A stretch of DNA of 30,598 bases, from contig DERO01000025.1 in the NCBI GenBank assembly GCA_002360945.1, forward strand, positions 1 through 30,598. Reading direction: 5' to 3'. The notes beneath the pieces are model-generated. The model had not been told where the DNA came from, did no database searches, and was given only the letters and a program-made list of their open reading frames with translations. Position numbers and translations under genes: made by a program. Positions 7,749-17,063 of this stretch are shown piece after piece (the stretch's first letter is position 1; each line of letters starts with the position of its first letter). The stretch is from Leclercia adecarboxylata. Lineage in GTDB: Bacteria; Pseudomonadota; Gammaproteobacteria; Enterobacterales; Enterobacteriaceae.

Positions 7749-8364
7749 ACACCTTCAGCATCCCTTTCTCTTCCAGGAACCCGATGATCGTCCCGAGCCC
7801 GTCACCCGCCTTCAGGTTGGTGAAGGTCCAGGGACGCTCGCCGCGCATGCGGTTGGTATCGCGCTCCATCACCTCCAGCGACGCCCCCACGTAGGGCGCG
7901 AGATCGGTTTTGTTGATCACCAGGAAATCGGATTTGGTGATCCCCGGTCCGCCCTTGCGTGGGATCTTCTCCCCTTCGGCGACGTCGATCACGTAGATGG
8001 TCAGATCCGCCAGCTCCGGGCTGAAGGTGGCGCTCAGGTTATCCCCGCCGCTCTCGACAAAAATCAGATCCAGATTGCCGAACTTCTCGCTTAACGCTTC
8101 CACCGCCGCGAGGTTCATCGAGGCATCTTCGCGGATCGCGGTATGCGGACAGCCGCCGGTCTCCACCCCGACAATGCGCTCCGGCTCCAGTGCCCCCGCT
8201 TCGGTGAGGATGCGCTGATCCTCTTTGGTGTAGATATCGTTGGTCACCACCGCCAGCTGATACTGGTCGCGCATCGCTTTACACAGGGCTTCCAGCAGGG
8301 CGGTTTTGCCCGACCCTACCGGGCCGCCGACGCCGACGCGCAGGGGATGTTTGTACTCAGACAT
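7747..8364 (-). CDS. ureG: Urease accessory GTPase UreG
   Basis: SIMIBI-class GTPase that delivers nickel to apo-urease in a complex with UreD and UreF. The product is 205 aa, the same length as K. aerogenes UreG and very similar to it as recalled. The P-loop GGPVGSGKT is at residues 13-21, the nickel-binding CPH motif at 72-74, and the guanine-specificity motif NKTD follows later. AGGAG precedes the ATG closely and is separated from it by TCTCT. It is the last gene of the operon, 9 bp after ureF. The stop codon touches the terminator of the convergent protease gene; I see no hairpin with a U-run of its own. Confidence 0.97.
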   Translation of the reverse strand: MSEYKHPLRVGVGGPVGSGKTALLEALCKAMRDQYQLAVVTNDIYTKEDQRILTEAGALEPERIVGVETGGCPHTAIREDASMNLAAVEALSEKFGNLDLIFVESGGDNLSATFSPELADLTIYVIDVAEGEKIPRKGGPGITKSDFLVINKTDLAPYVGASLEVMERDTNRMRGERPWTFTNLKAGDGLGTIIGFLEEKGMLKV

Positions 8365-8373
8365 AGAGACTCC

Positions 8374-9045
8374 TCAGGAACGGAATAACCGTGAATATTG
8401 GGTTTCGTGACGCGCCGAGGCGATGGCGGAGAGCGGCGTGGCCGCCCCCAACTGGTCATCGCGGCGCAGAAGCGCCTGCTCCAGCCCGTCGGCATAACGA
8501 TCGCAAAGTTCGATGATCAACAGCTGGGCCGCCTGCTGACCGAAGGGCACCAGCTTGACGCCCGCCATCACCGCGCTCTCAATCCAGCTGTAGCCGAGGC
8601 TTAACGCCATCTCGCGCAGGCCGATTCCCCAGCGTACACCGAGCCACGCCATGCCGCAGAGCTGGCTTTGCGCGAACAGCGGCAGCCAGTCGGGCGGGCA
8701 GTCCGTCTCCCAGCTTTTGATCAGCCGGGTAAAGGCCGCCCCGCGGTTGCGCTCCTCTTCCCGCAGCTCGCGGGTCTCGCGGCAGGCGAGCAGGTACGCC
8801 GTCCAGCGTGCGGCGGCGGCAAGATCCTGCTGCTCGCAGGCGCGGTACAGGCGGGAAAACAGCGGCAGATCGACGCAGAAAAAGCTCTGCTCCATCTGCT
8901 GACACTGCCAGGCTTTGAACGCCGCCGGAGTGGTGACCCAGCCCGCCTCCGCCGCCCACTCCAGCCCCTGGGACCAGGTATAGGATCCCACCGGCAGGCT
9001 GCTGCTAGTGAGCTGCATCAGGCGCAGCTGGCGGGAGGGCTCCAT
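8374..9045 (-). CDS. ureF: Urease accessory protein UreF
   Basis: Helical scaffold that, with UreD, couples UreG GTP hydrolysis to nickel insertion into UreC. The product is 223 aa, about the length of K. aerogenes UreF (224). The N-terminal [18 protein letters not shown] is the family hallmark (the usual reading is LPVGxFxxSxGLE). The C-terminal [20 protein letters not shown] is also typical. The start codon overlaps the ureJ stop in TGATG (9043-9047), which indicates translational coupling. Confidence 0.96.
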   Translation of the reverse strand: MEPSRQLRLMQLTSSSLPVGSYTWSQGLEWAAEAGWVTTPAAFKAWQCQQMEQSFFCVDLPLFSRLYRACEQQDLAAAARWTAYLLACRETRELREEERNRGAAFTRLIKSWETDCPPDWLPLFAQSQLCGMAWLGVRWGIGLREMALSLGYSWIESAVMAGVKLVPFGQQAAQLLIIELCDRYADGLEQALLRRDDQLGAATPLSAIASARHETQYSRLFRS

Positions 9046-9584
9046 CAGCTCATCAGCGCCAGCAGGGCAGAGGCAATCAGCCCGCCGCCGAAGATTTTAC
9101 GCAGCCCGTCGTGACGGCGCAGCAGCATACCGGCCGCAAAGCTGACGCACAGCACCGCGGCGCTGGCGAGCATAAAGCCGCTGGTGAACAGCCAGAAGCT
9201 GTGGCCTGCCATCTCAACCCCGTGCGCCCAGCCGTGGAACATCGCCAGCGCCGGAACGGCCAGCAGCAGGCGGTTTTCAGTTTTGAACATCATCGCGCCG
9301 CATACCGCCAGCGAGGCGATAATCAGCATCTCCATGCCGCCAAAGCCGCCCAACAGGCTGCCCGCAATCGCACCGGTCAACATCATGCCGAGGGTGGCAA
9401 AGGGCATCAGCAGTTTACGGCCGCTCAGCGCGGCGAGCACGCCTGCGCCGGTCAGCATCAGGAGATGATCCAGCCCGGTCAGGGGATGGAAAAAGCCGGC
9501 CTGAAAACTGTCGCTGCCGTGCCCCGGATGGGCCAGCGCGGGCAGGGAGAAGGCCAGCAGCAGCAGGGGTAACAACTTGCGCAT
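9045..9584 (-). CDS. ureJ: HupE/UreJ-family nickel transport protein
   Basis: A 179-aa hydrophobic inner-membrane protein that probably supplies nickel to the urease. It has an N-terminal signal-like segment ([18 protein letters not shown]) followed at once by [17 protein letters not shown] and FHGWAHGVE are the His motifs of HupE/UreJ proteins. About six further hydrophobic segments are visible. It lies between ureE and ureF: the gap to ureE is 9 bp and it shares one base with the ureF start. The classic K. aerogenes operon is ureDABCEFG without this gene. The substrate is inferred from family and context. Confidence 0.9.
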   Translation of the reverse strand: MRKLLPLLLLAFSLPALAHPGHGSDSFQAGFFHPLTGLDHLLMLTGAGVLAALSGRKLLMPFATLGMMLTGAIAGSLLGGFGGMEMLIIASLAVCGAMMFKTENRLLLAVPALAMFHGWAHGVEMAGHSFWLFTSGFMLASAAVLCVSFAAGMLLRRHDGLRKIFGGGLIASALLALMS

Positions 9585-9593
9585 GGTTAATCC

Positions 9594-10064
9594 TTAATGT
9601 GAATGAGCGTGAGAGTGCGAATGAGAGTGGGAGTGGCCTTCGCTGGCATAAGCACCTGCTTCCGGTTCAAAAGGCAGGCTGGCGAACGTCACCTCCAGAT
9701 CGAACAGCTGCAGCATCTCGTCCAGGACGTGATCGTGGTGATAGCGCAGCTCGCCGGGCAGGATTTGCAGCGGCACGTGGCGATTCCCCAGGTGATAGCA
9801 GGCGCGCGCCAGCAGGAAGGGATCGGCGCAGCGCACTACCGACAGCGGTTCGGCGGCGGCAATGACTTCCACTACCTCACGCCCGTCGTCGCTGATGAGC
9901 AGGTCGCCGCCGCGCAGCAGCAGGCCGCGCGGCAGCATCAGCCCCGCATCGCGCCCGTCGTCCAGCACCACGCGGGCGCGGCTTTTGACCCGGACATCAA
10001 TCGGCAGCGTCACGCGGGCGGTGACGGGGTGCGAATGGTCGAGGCGTTGGGTTAAAGCGATCAT
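9594..10064 (-). CDS. ureE: Urease nickel metallochaperone UreE
   Basis: Dimeric cytosolic nickel-binding chaperone that hands nickel to the UreDFG complex. It is 156 aa. The conserved interface ligand is H96 in GNRHVPLQI, with further His residues at 109, 110 and 112. The C-terminus is a His tail of alternating His/Ser-type residues (7 His in the last 15 residues), resembling the His-rich tail of K. aerogenes UreE. GAGGAGG precedes the ATG at 10064. The gap to ureC is 9 bp. Confidence 0.97.
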   Translation of the reverse strand: MIALTQRLDHSHPVTARVTLPIDVRVKSRARVVLDDGRDAGLMLPRGLLLRGGDLLISDDGREVVEVIAAAEPLSVVRCADPFLLARACYHLGNRHVPLQILPGELRYHHDHVLDEMLQLFDLEVTFASLPFEPEAGAYASEGHSHSHSHSHAHSH

Positions 10065-10073
10065 GAATCCTCC

Positions 10074-11777
10074 TCAGAACAGGAAATAGCGTTGCGCCAT
10101 CGGCAGAACCTCTGCCGGGGCGCTGGTGATCAGTTCCCCGTCAATGCGCACCTCGTAGGTTTGCGCATCGACGGTAATGTTCGGCTGCAGGCCGTTGTGG
10201 ATCATGTCGGCCTTTTTCACCGTCCGGCAGCCTTTGACCACGGCGGTGGCGCTCTGCAGGTTCAGCTGCTGCGCGATGCCGTTATCGGCGGCGGCCTGCG
10301 GAAGAAACGTCAGGCGGGTGGCGTGGCGGGCGGCACCCAGCGCGCCAAACATCGGCCGGTAGTGCACCGGCTGCGGGGTGGGGATCGAGGCGTTAACGTC
10401 GCCCATCGGCGCGCAGGCGATCATCCCGCCCTTGACGATGGTGGCGGGCTTGACGCCAAAGAAGGCCGGGGACCAGACCACCAGATCCGCCAGCTTGCCG
10501 GCCTCAATCGACCCGACCTCGTGGGCGATGCCGTGGGTCAGCGCCGGGTTGATGGTGTACTTGGCGATATAACGCTTCACCCGCAGGTTATCGTTATCGC
10601 CTGTCTCCTCCGCCAGCGGGCCGCGCTGCACCTTCATGCGGTGCGCTACCTGCCAGGTGCGGATAATCACTTCGCCTACCCGGCCCATCGCCTGCGAATC
10701 CGACGAGGTGAGGGAGAAGGCCCCGATGTCGTGCAGCACGTCCTCGGCGGCGATGGTCTCCCGGCGAATGCGCGATTCGGCAAAGGCCACGTCTTCGGCG
10801 ATATCCGGATCGAGATGGTGGCAGACCATCAGCATGTCCAGATGCTCGTCGATGGTGTTGACCGTGTACGGCAGGGTCGGGTTGGTGGAGGAGGGCAGAA
10901 TGTTGGGGTGCGCGCAGGCGGTGATGATATCCGGCGCATGCCCGCCGCCCGCCCCTTCGGTGTGGAAGGTGTGGATGGTGCGCCCGGCGATGGCCGCCAG
11001 GGTGTCCTCGACAAACCCGGCCTCGTTGAGGGTGTCGCTGTGCAGCGCCACCTGGATATCCATCTCATCCGCCACCGTCAGGGAGCAGTCGATGGCTGCG
11101 GGGGTTGAGCCCCAGTCCTCGTGAATTTTCAGGCCAATCGCACCGGCCGCAACCTGCTCGCGCAGGGCATCCGGGTTGGAGGCGTTGCCTTTGCCCAGCA
11201 GGCCAATATTCACCGGCAGGGTGTCGGCGGCCTGCAGCATCCGCGCGATATACCAGGGCCCCGGCGTGCAGGTGGTGGCGTGGGTACCGGCGGCAGGCCC
11301 GGTGCCGCCGCCGATCATGGTGGTGACGCCGGAGACCAGCGCCTCTTCCGCCTGCTGGGGGCAGATCCAATGGATGTGGGTATCGACCCCGCCTGCGGTG
11401 ACGATCTTGCCTTCGGCGGCGATCACTTCGGTGGCGGCACCGATCGGGATGGTCACGCCGGGCTGAATGTCCGGGTTACCGGCTTTGCCGACGGCGACGA
11501 TCCTACCGTCCTTCACGCCGATATCGGCTTTGACGATCCCCCAGTGATCGACGATCAGCGCGTTGGTCAGAACCAGATCCACGCAATCCTGCGCCGTCAT
11601 CTGCCCCTGGCCCATGCCGTCGCGGATCACCTTCCCGCCGCCGAATTTGACCTCTTCGCCGTAGATCGTCAGATCCTGCTCCACCTCGATCCACAGCTCG
11701 GTATCGGCCAGCCGCACTTTATCCCCGGTAGTGGGGCCAAACATATCGGCATAGGCCTGACGTGAGATCTCAGCCAT
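10074..11777 (-). CDS. ureC: Urease subunit alpha (catalytic)
   Basis: Catalytic subunit that hydrolyses urea to ammonia and carbamate. The product is 567 aa, the same length as K. aerogenes UreC, and the active-site residues fall at the same numbers: nickel ligands H134, H136, H246, H272 and D360, carbamylated K217 in [10 protein letters not shown]219, and the mobile-flap pair C319-H320. All are intact, so the enzyme should be active once loaded with nickel. The start codon lies inside the ureB 3' end (8-bp overlap). Confidence 0.99.
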   Translation of the reverse strand: MAEISRQAYADMFGPTTGDKVRLADTELWIEVEQDLTIYGEEVKFGGGKVIRDGMGQGQMTAQDCVDLVLTNALIVDHWGIVKADIGVKDGRIVAVGKAGNPDIQPGVTIPIGAATEVIAAEGKIVTAGGVDTHIHWICPQQAEEALVSGVTTMIGGGTGPAAGTHATTCTPGPWYIARMLQAADTLPVNIGLLGKGNASNPDALREQVAAGAIGLKIHEDWGSTPAAIDCSLTVADEMDIQVALHSDTLNEAGFVEDTLAAIAGRTIHTFHTEGAGGGHAPDIITACAHPNILPSSTNPTLPYTVNTIDEHLDMLMVCHHLDPDIAEDVAFAESRIRRETIAAEDVLHDIGAFSLTSSDSQAMGRVGEVIIRTWQVAHRMKVQRGPLAEETGDNDNLRVKRYIAKYTINPALTHGIAHEVGSIEAGKLADLVVWSPAFFGVKPATIVKGGMIACAPMGDVNASIPTPQPVHYRPMFGALGAARHATRLTFLPQAAADNGIAQQLNLQSATAVVKGCRTVKKADMIHNGLQPNITVDAQTYEVRIDGELITSAPAEVLPMAQRYFLF

Positions 11778-12084
11778 GATCCACCTCGCCCATCACCTCG
11801 CCGCGAAAGCCCACGATGCGCTGCGCACCCGCCACCTGCACCAGCGTGACGGCGCGCTTTTGCCCCGGCTCGAAGCGCACGGCGGTGCCGGCGGCAATGT
11901 TCAGCCGGTAGCCTTTGGTTGGCTCACGATCGAACTTCAGGGCCGGATTCACTTCGTAAAAGTGGTAATGGGATCCGACCTGAATCGGCCGATCCCCGTG
12001 GTTTTCGACGATCGTCGTCAGCGTGTTGCGCCCGGCATTGATAACGATCTGTCCGGGTTGTATCTGATATTCGCCTGGGATCAT
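11770..12084 (-). CDS. ureB: Urease subunit beta
   Basis: Structural subunit of the UreABC trimer. It is 104 aa, close to K. aerogenes UreB (106). It starts [13 protein letters not shown] and carries the family segment [15 protein letters not shown] and [10 protein letters not shown]. The last codons (DHG-stop) overlap the ureC start by 8 bp, so translation of the two is probably coupled. The gap to ureA is 9 bp. Confidence 0.98.
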   Translation of the reverse strand: MIPGEYQIQPGQIVINAGRNTLTTIVENHGDRPIQVGSHYHFYEVNPALKFDREPTKGYRLNIAAGTAVRFEPGQKRAVTLVQVAGAQRIVGFRGEVMGEVDHG

Positions 12085-12093
12085 GCTGCCCCC

Positions 12094-12396
12094 TTACAGG
12101 ATCGGATTGTGAACGGTGACCAGCTTGGAGCCGTCCGGGAAGGTGGCCTCCACCTGAATGTCCGGGATCATCTCCGGCACGCCCTCCATCACCTGGCTGC
12201 GGGTCAGGACGTGGCGACCGGCTTCCATCAGCTCCGCCACCGTCTGCCCGTCGCGCGCCCCTTCCATAATGAAGGCGCTGATCAGGGCCACCGATTCCGG
12301 GTAATTGAGCTTCACGCCGCGGGCGAGACGGCGCTCGGCCACCAGCGCGGCGGTAAACAGCAACAGCTTGTCTTTTTCTCTGGGGGTCAGTTCCAT
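12094..12396 (-). CDS. ureA: Urease subunit gamma
   Basis: Smallest urease subunit, 100 aa, the usual length. It begins [20 protein letters not shown] and contains [25 protein letters not shown] and the C-terminal VTVHNPIL typical of the family. It follows ureD by 10 bp and precedes ureB by 9 bp, consistent with one transcript. Confidence 0.98.
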   Translation of the reverse strand: MELTPREKDKLLLFTAALVAERRLARGVKLNYPESVALISAFIMEGARDGQTVAELMEAGRHVLTRSQVMEGVPEMIPDIQVEATFPDGSKLVTVHNPIL

Positions 12397-12406
12397 GGTG
12401 CGTCTC

Positions 12407-13234
12407 TCAGGTGTGCCAGATTCGGGGCGGGCAGGGGGCTTTGGCGGTAAGTTGCAGGCGCAGGCGCTGCCAGATCTCGCGCATCGCCTGCTGGCAAATC
12501 AGGTTGTCATGGGCCAGAAAACGGATCGACAGCAGGCCGTCGGTGAGGGTCGCCCCCGCGAACGGCTCCAGCGGTGCCAGGGCCTCGCGGGCCTCCTCCA
12601 GCAACGTTTCGCTGGCAGGGTAAAACAGCAGGGTGCCGATCCACGGGTGTTCCGCCACGGGGGTCAGATCGCCGTCGGCCAGATGCTGGCGCTCGATCAG
12701 CAGCGGTTGACCCTCGATCCACACTTCGAGGCGGCTTTCGATCTGCCCGTGGCTGAAGGGCTCATTGATCACCGGGCGACCGAGGCAAAACAGCTCCCAG
12801 GCCAGCAGGGTGCTGCTGCGCTGGAGATGAAACACCGAGCGCAGGGCGGCATGCGCGCCGGGGAAGAAAATAGTGTCCTGCGGCAGCCACTCCAGAATGG
12901 CGTTCTCGTCGAGGGTGAAGTGCTGATCCAGCCGCGCCAGTGCGCCAGTGCTGCGATAGAACTTGCTGGCACCGGGCATGGTGATCAGCGCGTGGCTGCG
13001 GGCCTCCAGGTGGACGTCGATCGTCAGCTCATCTCCGCCGACAATCCCGCCCGGCGGATGCAGCAGATAGAGGTGGCAGGTTTCACCTTCGGGATAGAAC
13101 GGGCGTTGTACGGTAAGGGGCCCGATGTGGCGGGCAGCATGAAGGAGGGTTTTTTCAGGGGTGTGACAAAACTGCAAAGCAAGCGAGGCCTGCCAGCCTT
13201 TTACTGTTTTATCAACCCTCTGAGTTGCTAACAT
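12407..13234 (-). CDS. ureD: Urease accessory protein UreD
   Basis: Accessory scaffold that binds apo-urease and, with UreF and UreG, makes the nickel tunnel/activation complex. It is 275 aa against about 270 in K. aerogenes. Family segments seen are [20 protein letters not shown] sequence, [33 protein letters not shown] and the C-terminal [13 protein letters not shown]. The ATG at 13234 has only a weak ribosome-binding site (GATGAA). It is the first gene of the operon. No ureR-type AraC regulator is adjacent, and I could not identify a Nac site by eye, so control of the operon is unresolved. Confidence 0.95.
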   Translation of the reverse strand: MLATQRVDKTVKGWQASLALQFCHTPEKTLLHAARHIGPLTVQRPFYPEGETCHLYLLHPPGGIVGGDELTIDVHLEARSHALITMPGASKFYRSTGALARLDQHFTLDENAILEWLPQDTIFFPGAHAALRSVFHLQRSSTLLAWELFCLGRPVINEPFSHGQIESRLEVWIEGQPLLIERQHLADGDLTPVAEHPWIGTLLFYPASETLLEEAREALAPLEPFAGATLTDGLLSIRFLAHDNLICQQAMREIWQRLRLQLTAKAPCPPRIWHT

Positions 13235-13327
13235 GCTTCATCCATCTGCTCGATATCGGGGATTTTTTTAGTATGCCCTGGCGGAAATGAAGGCTGTCAT
13301 ATGAGTCACTTATGGATGGGGTGGAAA

Positions 13328-13420
13328 TGCCCGGCGGCGCTGCGCTTGCCGGGCCTACGGGTCGTGCATGTTGTGGGTTTGAAGTTTGTAGGCCGGGTAA
13401 GGCGCAGCCGCCACCCGGCT
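13328..13420. repeat. REP pair (BIME) between the MFS gene and ureD
   Basis: Two REP (PU) sequences lie in opposite orientation. One is at 13328-13361 (GCCCGGCGGCGCTGCGCTTG, then CCGGGCCTACGG). The other is at 13387-13419 (GTAGGCCGGGTAAGGCGCAG, then CCGCCACCCGGC). Each folds into a strong stem-loop. The pair sits just after the MFS stop codon, the usual 3'-untranslated place for REPs. The rest of 13235-13436 is the ureD upstream region, with no gene seen. Confidence 0.9.
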
Positions 13421-13436
13421 TCTCCGTCGCCTGAAC

Positions 13437-14903
13437 TTACCGGTAATCCTCCGCATCAATATCATACCCGGAGGGTTCCCAGCGGATCGCCAGCAGCGAA
13501 ATCAACCCAATCAGCGGCGCAAGGGCGATCACCCAGAACACCGCCGTATCCATCGATGCCACCAGCAGCGGGAACATAAACAGCGACAGCGTTGAGCTGC
13601 TGCGCATCAGCGTCTGGTTCAGTCCCACGCCGACCCCGCGCAGCGACGTCGGGTAGCTGAGCGAGGCAAAGGCCATGGTATGCGCCCCCGGCCCGAAGCC
13701 CTGACCGAACAGGAACAGCGCCAGCATCGCCACCGCCGCGATCCCTTCCGCTGCACCCTCCGGACGACCGATAATCGCCAGCACCACCAGGGCAACCAAC
13801 TGACAGCTATAACCCCCCAGCGACATCCGCCATGCGCCAAAGCGTGGTACTAGCCGCACCGCCAGCAAACCACCGACAAACGCGAACAGCAGGTTCAGAG
13901 CCAGCGAGATCAGAATGGTGGTCAGCATCGACTGCACAAAGAAGCTGGAGATAATCACCGGCAGGCCAAAGGCCACGGCGTTATAGGCAAAGGACGACAC
14001 AATCGACAGCAGGGTGGCCAGCGTGGTGCGGCGCAGATAGACCCCGCGGAACAGGTTCAGGTAGTTACGCCAGCTGGCTTTATTCACCACCGGGGCGGGC
14101 TGGTCGAGCGCCTCCTGCGGCACGTGGGCGTTAATGTTGTACGCCTTGCGCAGAATCGAGGCCGCCTCTTTCAGGTTGCCCTGGTTCGCCGCCCAGACCG
14201 GCGATTCGCTCATATACCGGCTGCGGATGGCGATGATCGCCAGCGCGGGGAGCGCCCCAAAGCCGAGGATAATTCGCCACAGCCAGTCGCTGTGCGTCTC
14301 CGGCAGCACGGCATAGAAGAAAAGCACCAGCAGATAGGAGATGCTGATCGCGGCATACCATGTGGGACACCACATCGCGACGCTGGCGGCTTTGTTGCCC
14401 GGGCCTTTCAGCTTCGCGAATTCGCTTAAGAAGGCCATCGCCACGGGGAGATCGATCCCCACGCCCAGACCCATCACAAAGCGCGCCCCGGCCAGCACGT
14501 ACTCGTTCGGGGCAAAGGCACAGGCGATGGCTGCAACCACGAAGAACACCATATCGGCCATAAAGACCCGGTAGCGACCGATTTTATCCGTCAGGTAGCC
14601 GCCAATCAGCGCCCCGACAATCGCGCCGAAGGTAATCGCCGAGGCCACCATGCCGGTGCCTGCGGGGGTGAGGTTGAACTCGCGGGTGATGTCTTTGATG
14701 CCGAACGCCAGCGCGCCCAGGTCGTAGGCATCAAGAAAGATACCGCCCAGCGCAATCCCGATGACGATGCGCGCATTGGCCCGGCCCTGTGAGCCATCAT
14801 TCACCAGTTGAGTGACGTCCGCTGCGTTACGGACCCATTTGATCTCCCCGTCGGGAGTTTTTCCTGCCGTTGCAAGTGAGGTTGGATCTGCGATCTCTGT
14901 CAT
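13437..14903 (-). CDS. MFS metabolite:H+ symporter family transporter, substrate unknown
   Basis: A 488-aa inner-membrane protein with about 12 hydrophobic segments. The loop 2-3 signature is GGYLTDKIGRYRV (GxxxDxxGR). The first segment contains FLDAYDLGALAFGI, and PTSLRGVGVG appears in the second half, as in the YaaU/YgcS-type metabolite porters. The ATG at 14903 (MTEIADPTS) is preferred to the longer TTG start at 14933, although its ribosome-binding site (AAG) is poor. It is the same orientation as plsY and ureD but separated from ureD by a BIME, so probably a single-gene unit. A CRP-like site lies about 60 bp upstream, which suggests use of a non-preferred carbon source. A role in urea or nickel transport cannot be claimed. 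Confidence 0.85.
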   Translation of the reverse strand: MTEIADPTSLATAGKTPDGEIKWVRNAADVTQLVNDGSQGRANARIVIGIALGGIFLDAYDLGALAFGIKDITREFNLTPAGTGMVASAITFGAIVGALIGGYLTDKIGRYRVFMADMVFFVVAAIACAFAPNEYVLAGARFVMGLGVGIDLPVAMAFLSEFAKLKGPGNKAASVAMWCPTWYAAISISYLLVLFFYAVLPETHSDWLWRIILGFGALPALAIIAIRSRYMSESPVWAANQGNLKEAASILRKAYNINAHVPQEALDQPAPVVNKASWRNYLNLFRGVYLRRTTLATLLSIVSSFAYNAVAFGLPVIISSFFVQSMLTTILISLALNLLFAFVGGLLAVRLVPRFGAWRMSLGGYSCQLVALVVLAIIGRPEGAAEGIAAVAMLALFLFGQGFGPGAHTMAFASLSYPTSLRGVGVGLNQTLMRSSSTLSLFMFPLLVASMDTAVFWVIALAPLIGLISLLAIRWEPSGYDIDAEDYR

Positions 14904-14951
14904 TTTCTTATGTTGTGTTGGCTGTACGAACAAAAAGAGTACTCACAGCAA

Positions 14952-14973
14952 GAAAACGATCTAAATCACATTT
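14952..14973 (-). promoter_or_regulatory. Candidate CRP-cAMP site upstream of the MFS gene
   Basis: On the minus strand the sequence is AAATGTGATTTAGATCGTTT. It matches the CRP consensus at about 17 of 22 positions. The left half-site TGTGA is perfect; the right half TCGTT matches TCACA at two of five. It is centred about 60 bp before the chosen ATG. Confidence 0.5.
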
Positions 14974-15014
14974 GGCTATAAGGCATAACTAAGGGGTTGA
15001 AGGCGCAAGGGGAC

Positions 15015-15629
15015 TTACTGCGTGTCTTTCTTCTTTCTCTTCAGCCTGGCCCAGATTTTAGTCTCCTGACGACGCCACAGGCGCTGGATGTTGTCATGAT
15101 GACGCAGCAGGATCAGGCAGGAGAGCATCGACACCGGGAAGGTGAACTGTGGTTTGAACCACCAGACGTAAAACGGGGCAATCAGCGCGCTGACGATGGC
15201 GCCAAGTGAGGAGTAACCGCTGAGCAACACGCTGAGCAACCAGGTGCCGGCCATCACGCCGGTGAGATCCCAGCCAATAGGGGCAATAGCGCCAAATGCG
15301 GTGGCCACGCCTTTACCGCCTTTGAAACCGAAGAATACCGGCCAGATGTGGCCCAGACAGGCGGCGATAGCAATCAGCCCCAGCCAGAAGGGCGTCACGC
15401 CCAGCGCATAGGCTCCCCAGACGGGAAGCATGCCTTTCAGGACGTCAAAAATCAGAACCGCTACGGCTGCTCCTTTGCCGCCAATTCGTAGTACATTGGT
15501 CGCCCCCGGATTCCCGGAACCACTCTCACGTGGGTCAGGTAACCCGGCGATACGGCAGACCAGAATGGCGCTGGAAATTGAGCCGCAAAGGTAGGCGAGG
15601 AGGATCATTCCAGGCGCGATTGCACTCAT
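15015..15629 (-). CDS. plsY: Glycerol-3-phosphate acyltransferase (acyl-phosphate dependent)
   Basis: Integral inner-membrane enzyme that moves an acyl group from acyl-phosphate to sn-glycerol-3-phosphate, the first step of phospholipid synthesis. It is 204 aa. The ATG at 15629 gives the family N-terminus [20 protein letters not shown]; longer in-frame starts add unrelated residues. The three conserved motifs are present: [20 protein letters not shown] and [10 protein letters not shown]. About five membrane segments are visible and the tail is Lys/Arg-rich. It is divergent from folB. It marks the return to backbone order after the variable slot. Confidence 0.97.
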   Translation of the reverse strand: MSAIAPGMILLAYLCGSISSAILVCRIAGLPDPRESGSGNPGATNVLRIGGKGAAVAVLIFDVLKGMLPVWGAYALGVTPFWLGLIAIAACLGHIWPVFFGFKGGKGVATAFGAIAPIGWDLTGVMAGTWLLSVLLSGYSSLGAIVSALIAPFYVWWFKPQFTFPVSMLSCLILLRHHDNIQRLWRRQETKIWARLKRKKKDTQ

Positions 15630-15736
15630 AACGCTGTTCCGTTTTGAAAATATCGTTTTGTACTTAGCATCTGTGGATAATACGCATAATTCGCCGGGAG
15701 TGGTATCCGGTTTAGCCAAAAACCAGGCAGGTCGTG

Positions 15737-16105
15737 ATGGATATAGTATTTATAGAGCAACTTTCGGTAATCACCACTATCGGGGTGTATGACTGGGAAC
15801 AGACCATCGAACAGAAATTAGTGTTCGATATCGAAATGGGCTGGGATAACGTCACCGCCGCGAAAAGCGATGATGTGAACGACTGTCTGAGCTATGCCGA
15901 CGTCAGTGAAACCGTCATCAGCCACGTGGAAGGCCAGCGTTTTGCGCTGGTGGAGCGCGTGGCGGAAGAGGTGGCGGAGCTGCTGCTTAGCCGCTTTAAC
16001 TCCCCGTGGGTGCGCATCAAAGTTAGCAAGCCGGGCGCGGTGGCGCGAGCGGCCAATGTGGGCGTTATTATTGAGCGTAGCCAAAATCTGAAAGGAAATA
16101 TTTAA
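15737..16105 (+). CDS. folB: Dihydroneopterin aldolase
   Basis: Cleaves (and epimerises) 7,8-dihydroneopterin to 6-hydroxymethyl-dihydropterin and glycolaldehyde in folate synthesis. It is 122 aa, as in E. coli. The start is [20 protein letters not shown] at the ATG at 15737; a GTG one codon earlier is less likely. The active-site Lys is in [12 protein letters not shown] and the pterin-binding Glu in [10 protein letters not shown] / [10 protein letters not shown]. It is divergent from plsY. Confidence 0.97.
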   Translation: MDIVFIEQLSVITTIGVYDWEQTIEQKLVFDIEMGWDNVTAAKSDDVNDCLSYADVSETVISHVEGQRFALVERVAEEVAELLLSRFNSPWVRIKVSKPGAVARAANVGVIIERSQNLKGNI

Positions 16106-16108
16106 CGG

Positions 16109-16114
16109 TATAAT
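16109..16114 (+). promoter_or_regulatory. Perfect -10 hexamer after folB, possible uppP promoter
   Basis: TATAAT begins 3 bp after the folB stop codon. No good -35 is found 16-18 bp upstream, so the call is weak. If used, the transcript would have a leader of roughly 90 nt that includes the terminator-like hairpin at 16162-16188. Confidence 0.35.
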
Positions 16115-16161
16115 AGTTAAACCAATTCCTGTTAAATCAGTCTTACAGCTGTTCCTTCTGC

Positions 16162-16188
16162 GGTTACCCTACGGGTAACCCGTTTTTT
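16162..16188 (+). terminator. Terminator (or attenuator) between folB and uppP
   Basis: GGTTACCC (16162-16169) pairs with GGGTAACC (16173-16180) across a 3-nt loop, followed by CGTTTTTT and a second T-run at 16193-16198. It ends folB transcripts. If a promoter lies at 16109 it would also act as an attenuator of uppP. Confidence 0.85.
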
Positions 16189-16210
16189 CTGTCTTTTTAG
16201 GGGTTTATTG

Positions 16211-17029
16211 ATGAGCGATATGCACTCCCTGCTGGTGGCAGCAATACTGGGTGTGGTCGAAGGATTGACAGAGTTTTTGCCGGTTTCCAGTACGGGCCAT
16301 ATGATTATTGTTGGCCATCTGCTGGGGTTCGAAGGCGAAACGGCGAAAACCTTTGAAGTGGTGATCCAGTTAGGATCCATTCTGGCGGTGGTGGTGATGT
16401 TCTGGCGCCGCCTGTTCGGGCTGATTGGCATTCACTTTGGTCATCCGCCGCACGAAGGCGCCGGCAAAGGGCGGTTGACCCTGCTGCACATTCTGCTCGG
16501 GATGATCCCGGCGGTGGTGCTGGGTCTGGTGTTGCATGACACCATCAAATCGCTGTTTAACCCCATTAACGTGATGTACGCCCTGGTGGTTGGTGGCGTG
16601 CTGCTGATTGCCGCTGAGCTGCTGAAGCCAAAAGAGCCGCGCGCGCCGGGTCTGGATGATATGACCTACCGCCAGGCGTTTATGATTGGCTGCTTCCAGT
16701 GTCTGGCCCTGTGGCCGGGTTTCTCCCGCTCCGGGGCAACGATTTCAGGCGGGATGCTGATGGGCGTCAGCCGCTATGCGGCTTCTGAGTTCTCGTTCCT
16801 GCTGGCGGTGCCGATGATGATGGGGGCGACCGCGCTCGATCTCTACAAGAGCTACCACTTCCTGACCGCAGGCGACATCCCGATGTTTGCCGTGGGCTTT
16901 ATCACCGCCTTTATCGTGGCGCTGATTGCCATCAAAACCTTCCTGCAGCTGATCAAGCGCATCTCGTTTATCCCGTTCGCCATCTATCGCTTTATCGTGG
17001 CGGCCGCGGTCTACGTGGTCTTCTTCTGA
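16211..17029 (+). CDS. uppP: Undecaprenyl-diphosphate phosphatase (bacitracin resistance protein)
   Basis: Membrane phosphatase that recycles the C55 lipid carrier for peptidoglycan and other envelope polymers. It is 272 aa, essentially the E. coli length. Key residues visible are E17 and E21 in [15 protein letters not shown]30, and the phosphate-binding motif [13 protein letters not shown]. It is strongly hydrophobic throughout. The ATG at 16211 is chosen over the adjacent TTG at 16208; AGGGG lies upstream. It converges with cca, with 13 bp between stop codons. Also known as bacA. Confidence 0.97.
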   Translation: MSDMHSLLVAAILGVVEGLTEFLPVSSTGHMIIVGHLLGFEGETAKTFEVVIQLGSILAVVVMFWRRLFGLIGIHFGHPPHEGAGKGRLTLLHILLGMIPAVVLGLVLHDTIKSLFNPINVMYALVVGGVLLIAAELLKPKEPRAPGLDDMTYRQAFMIGCFQCLALWPGFSRSGATISGGMLMGVSRYAASEFSFLLAVPMMMGATALDLYKSYHFLTAGDIPMFAVGFITAFIVALIAIKTFLQLIKRISFIPFAIYRFIVAAAVYVVFF

Positions 17030-17037
17030 TGACCGAC

Positions 17038-17063
17038 TGCCCTCAGTCTTTCGGCTGAGGGCA
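17038..17063. other. Stem-loop between the convergent uppP and cca ends
   Basis: TGCCCTCAG (17038-17046) pairs perfectly with CTGAGGGCA (17055-17063). Its left arm contains the cca stop codon. Neither side has a T-run, so it may stabilise 3' ends rather than terminate by itself. Confidence 0.5.

Noticed and set aside
10092..11108. Plus-strand 338-aa open frame opposite ureC
   Set aside because: Shadow of ureC, whose active-site residues all match family numbering; the opposite frame has no recognisable domain.
12305..13231. Plus-strand 308-aa open frame opposite ureA/ureD
   Set aside because: Antisense shadow spanning two real genes and their gap.
13328..13420. Possible CRISPR-like or terminator array
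   Set aside because: The paired stem-loops match REP (BIME) sequences; there are no regularly spaced direct repeats.
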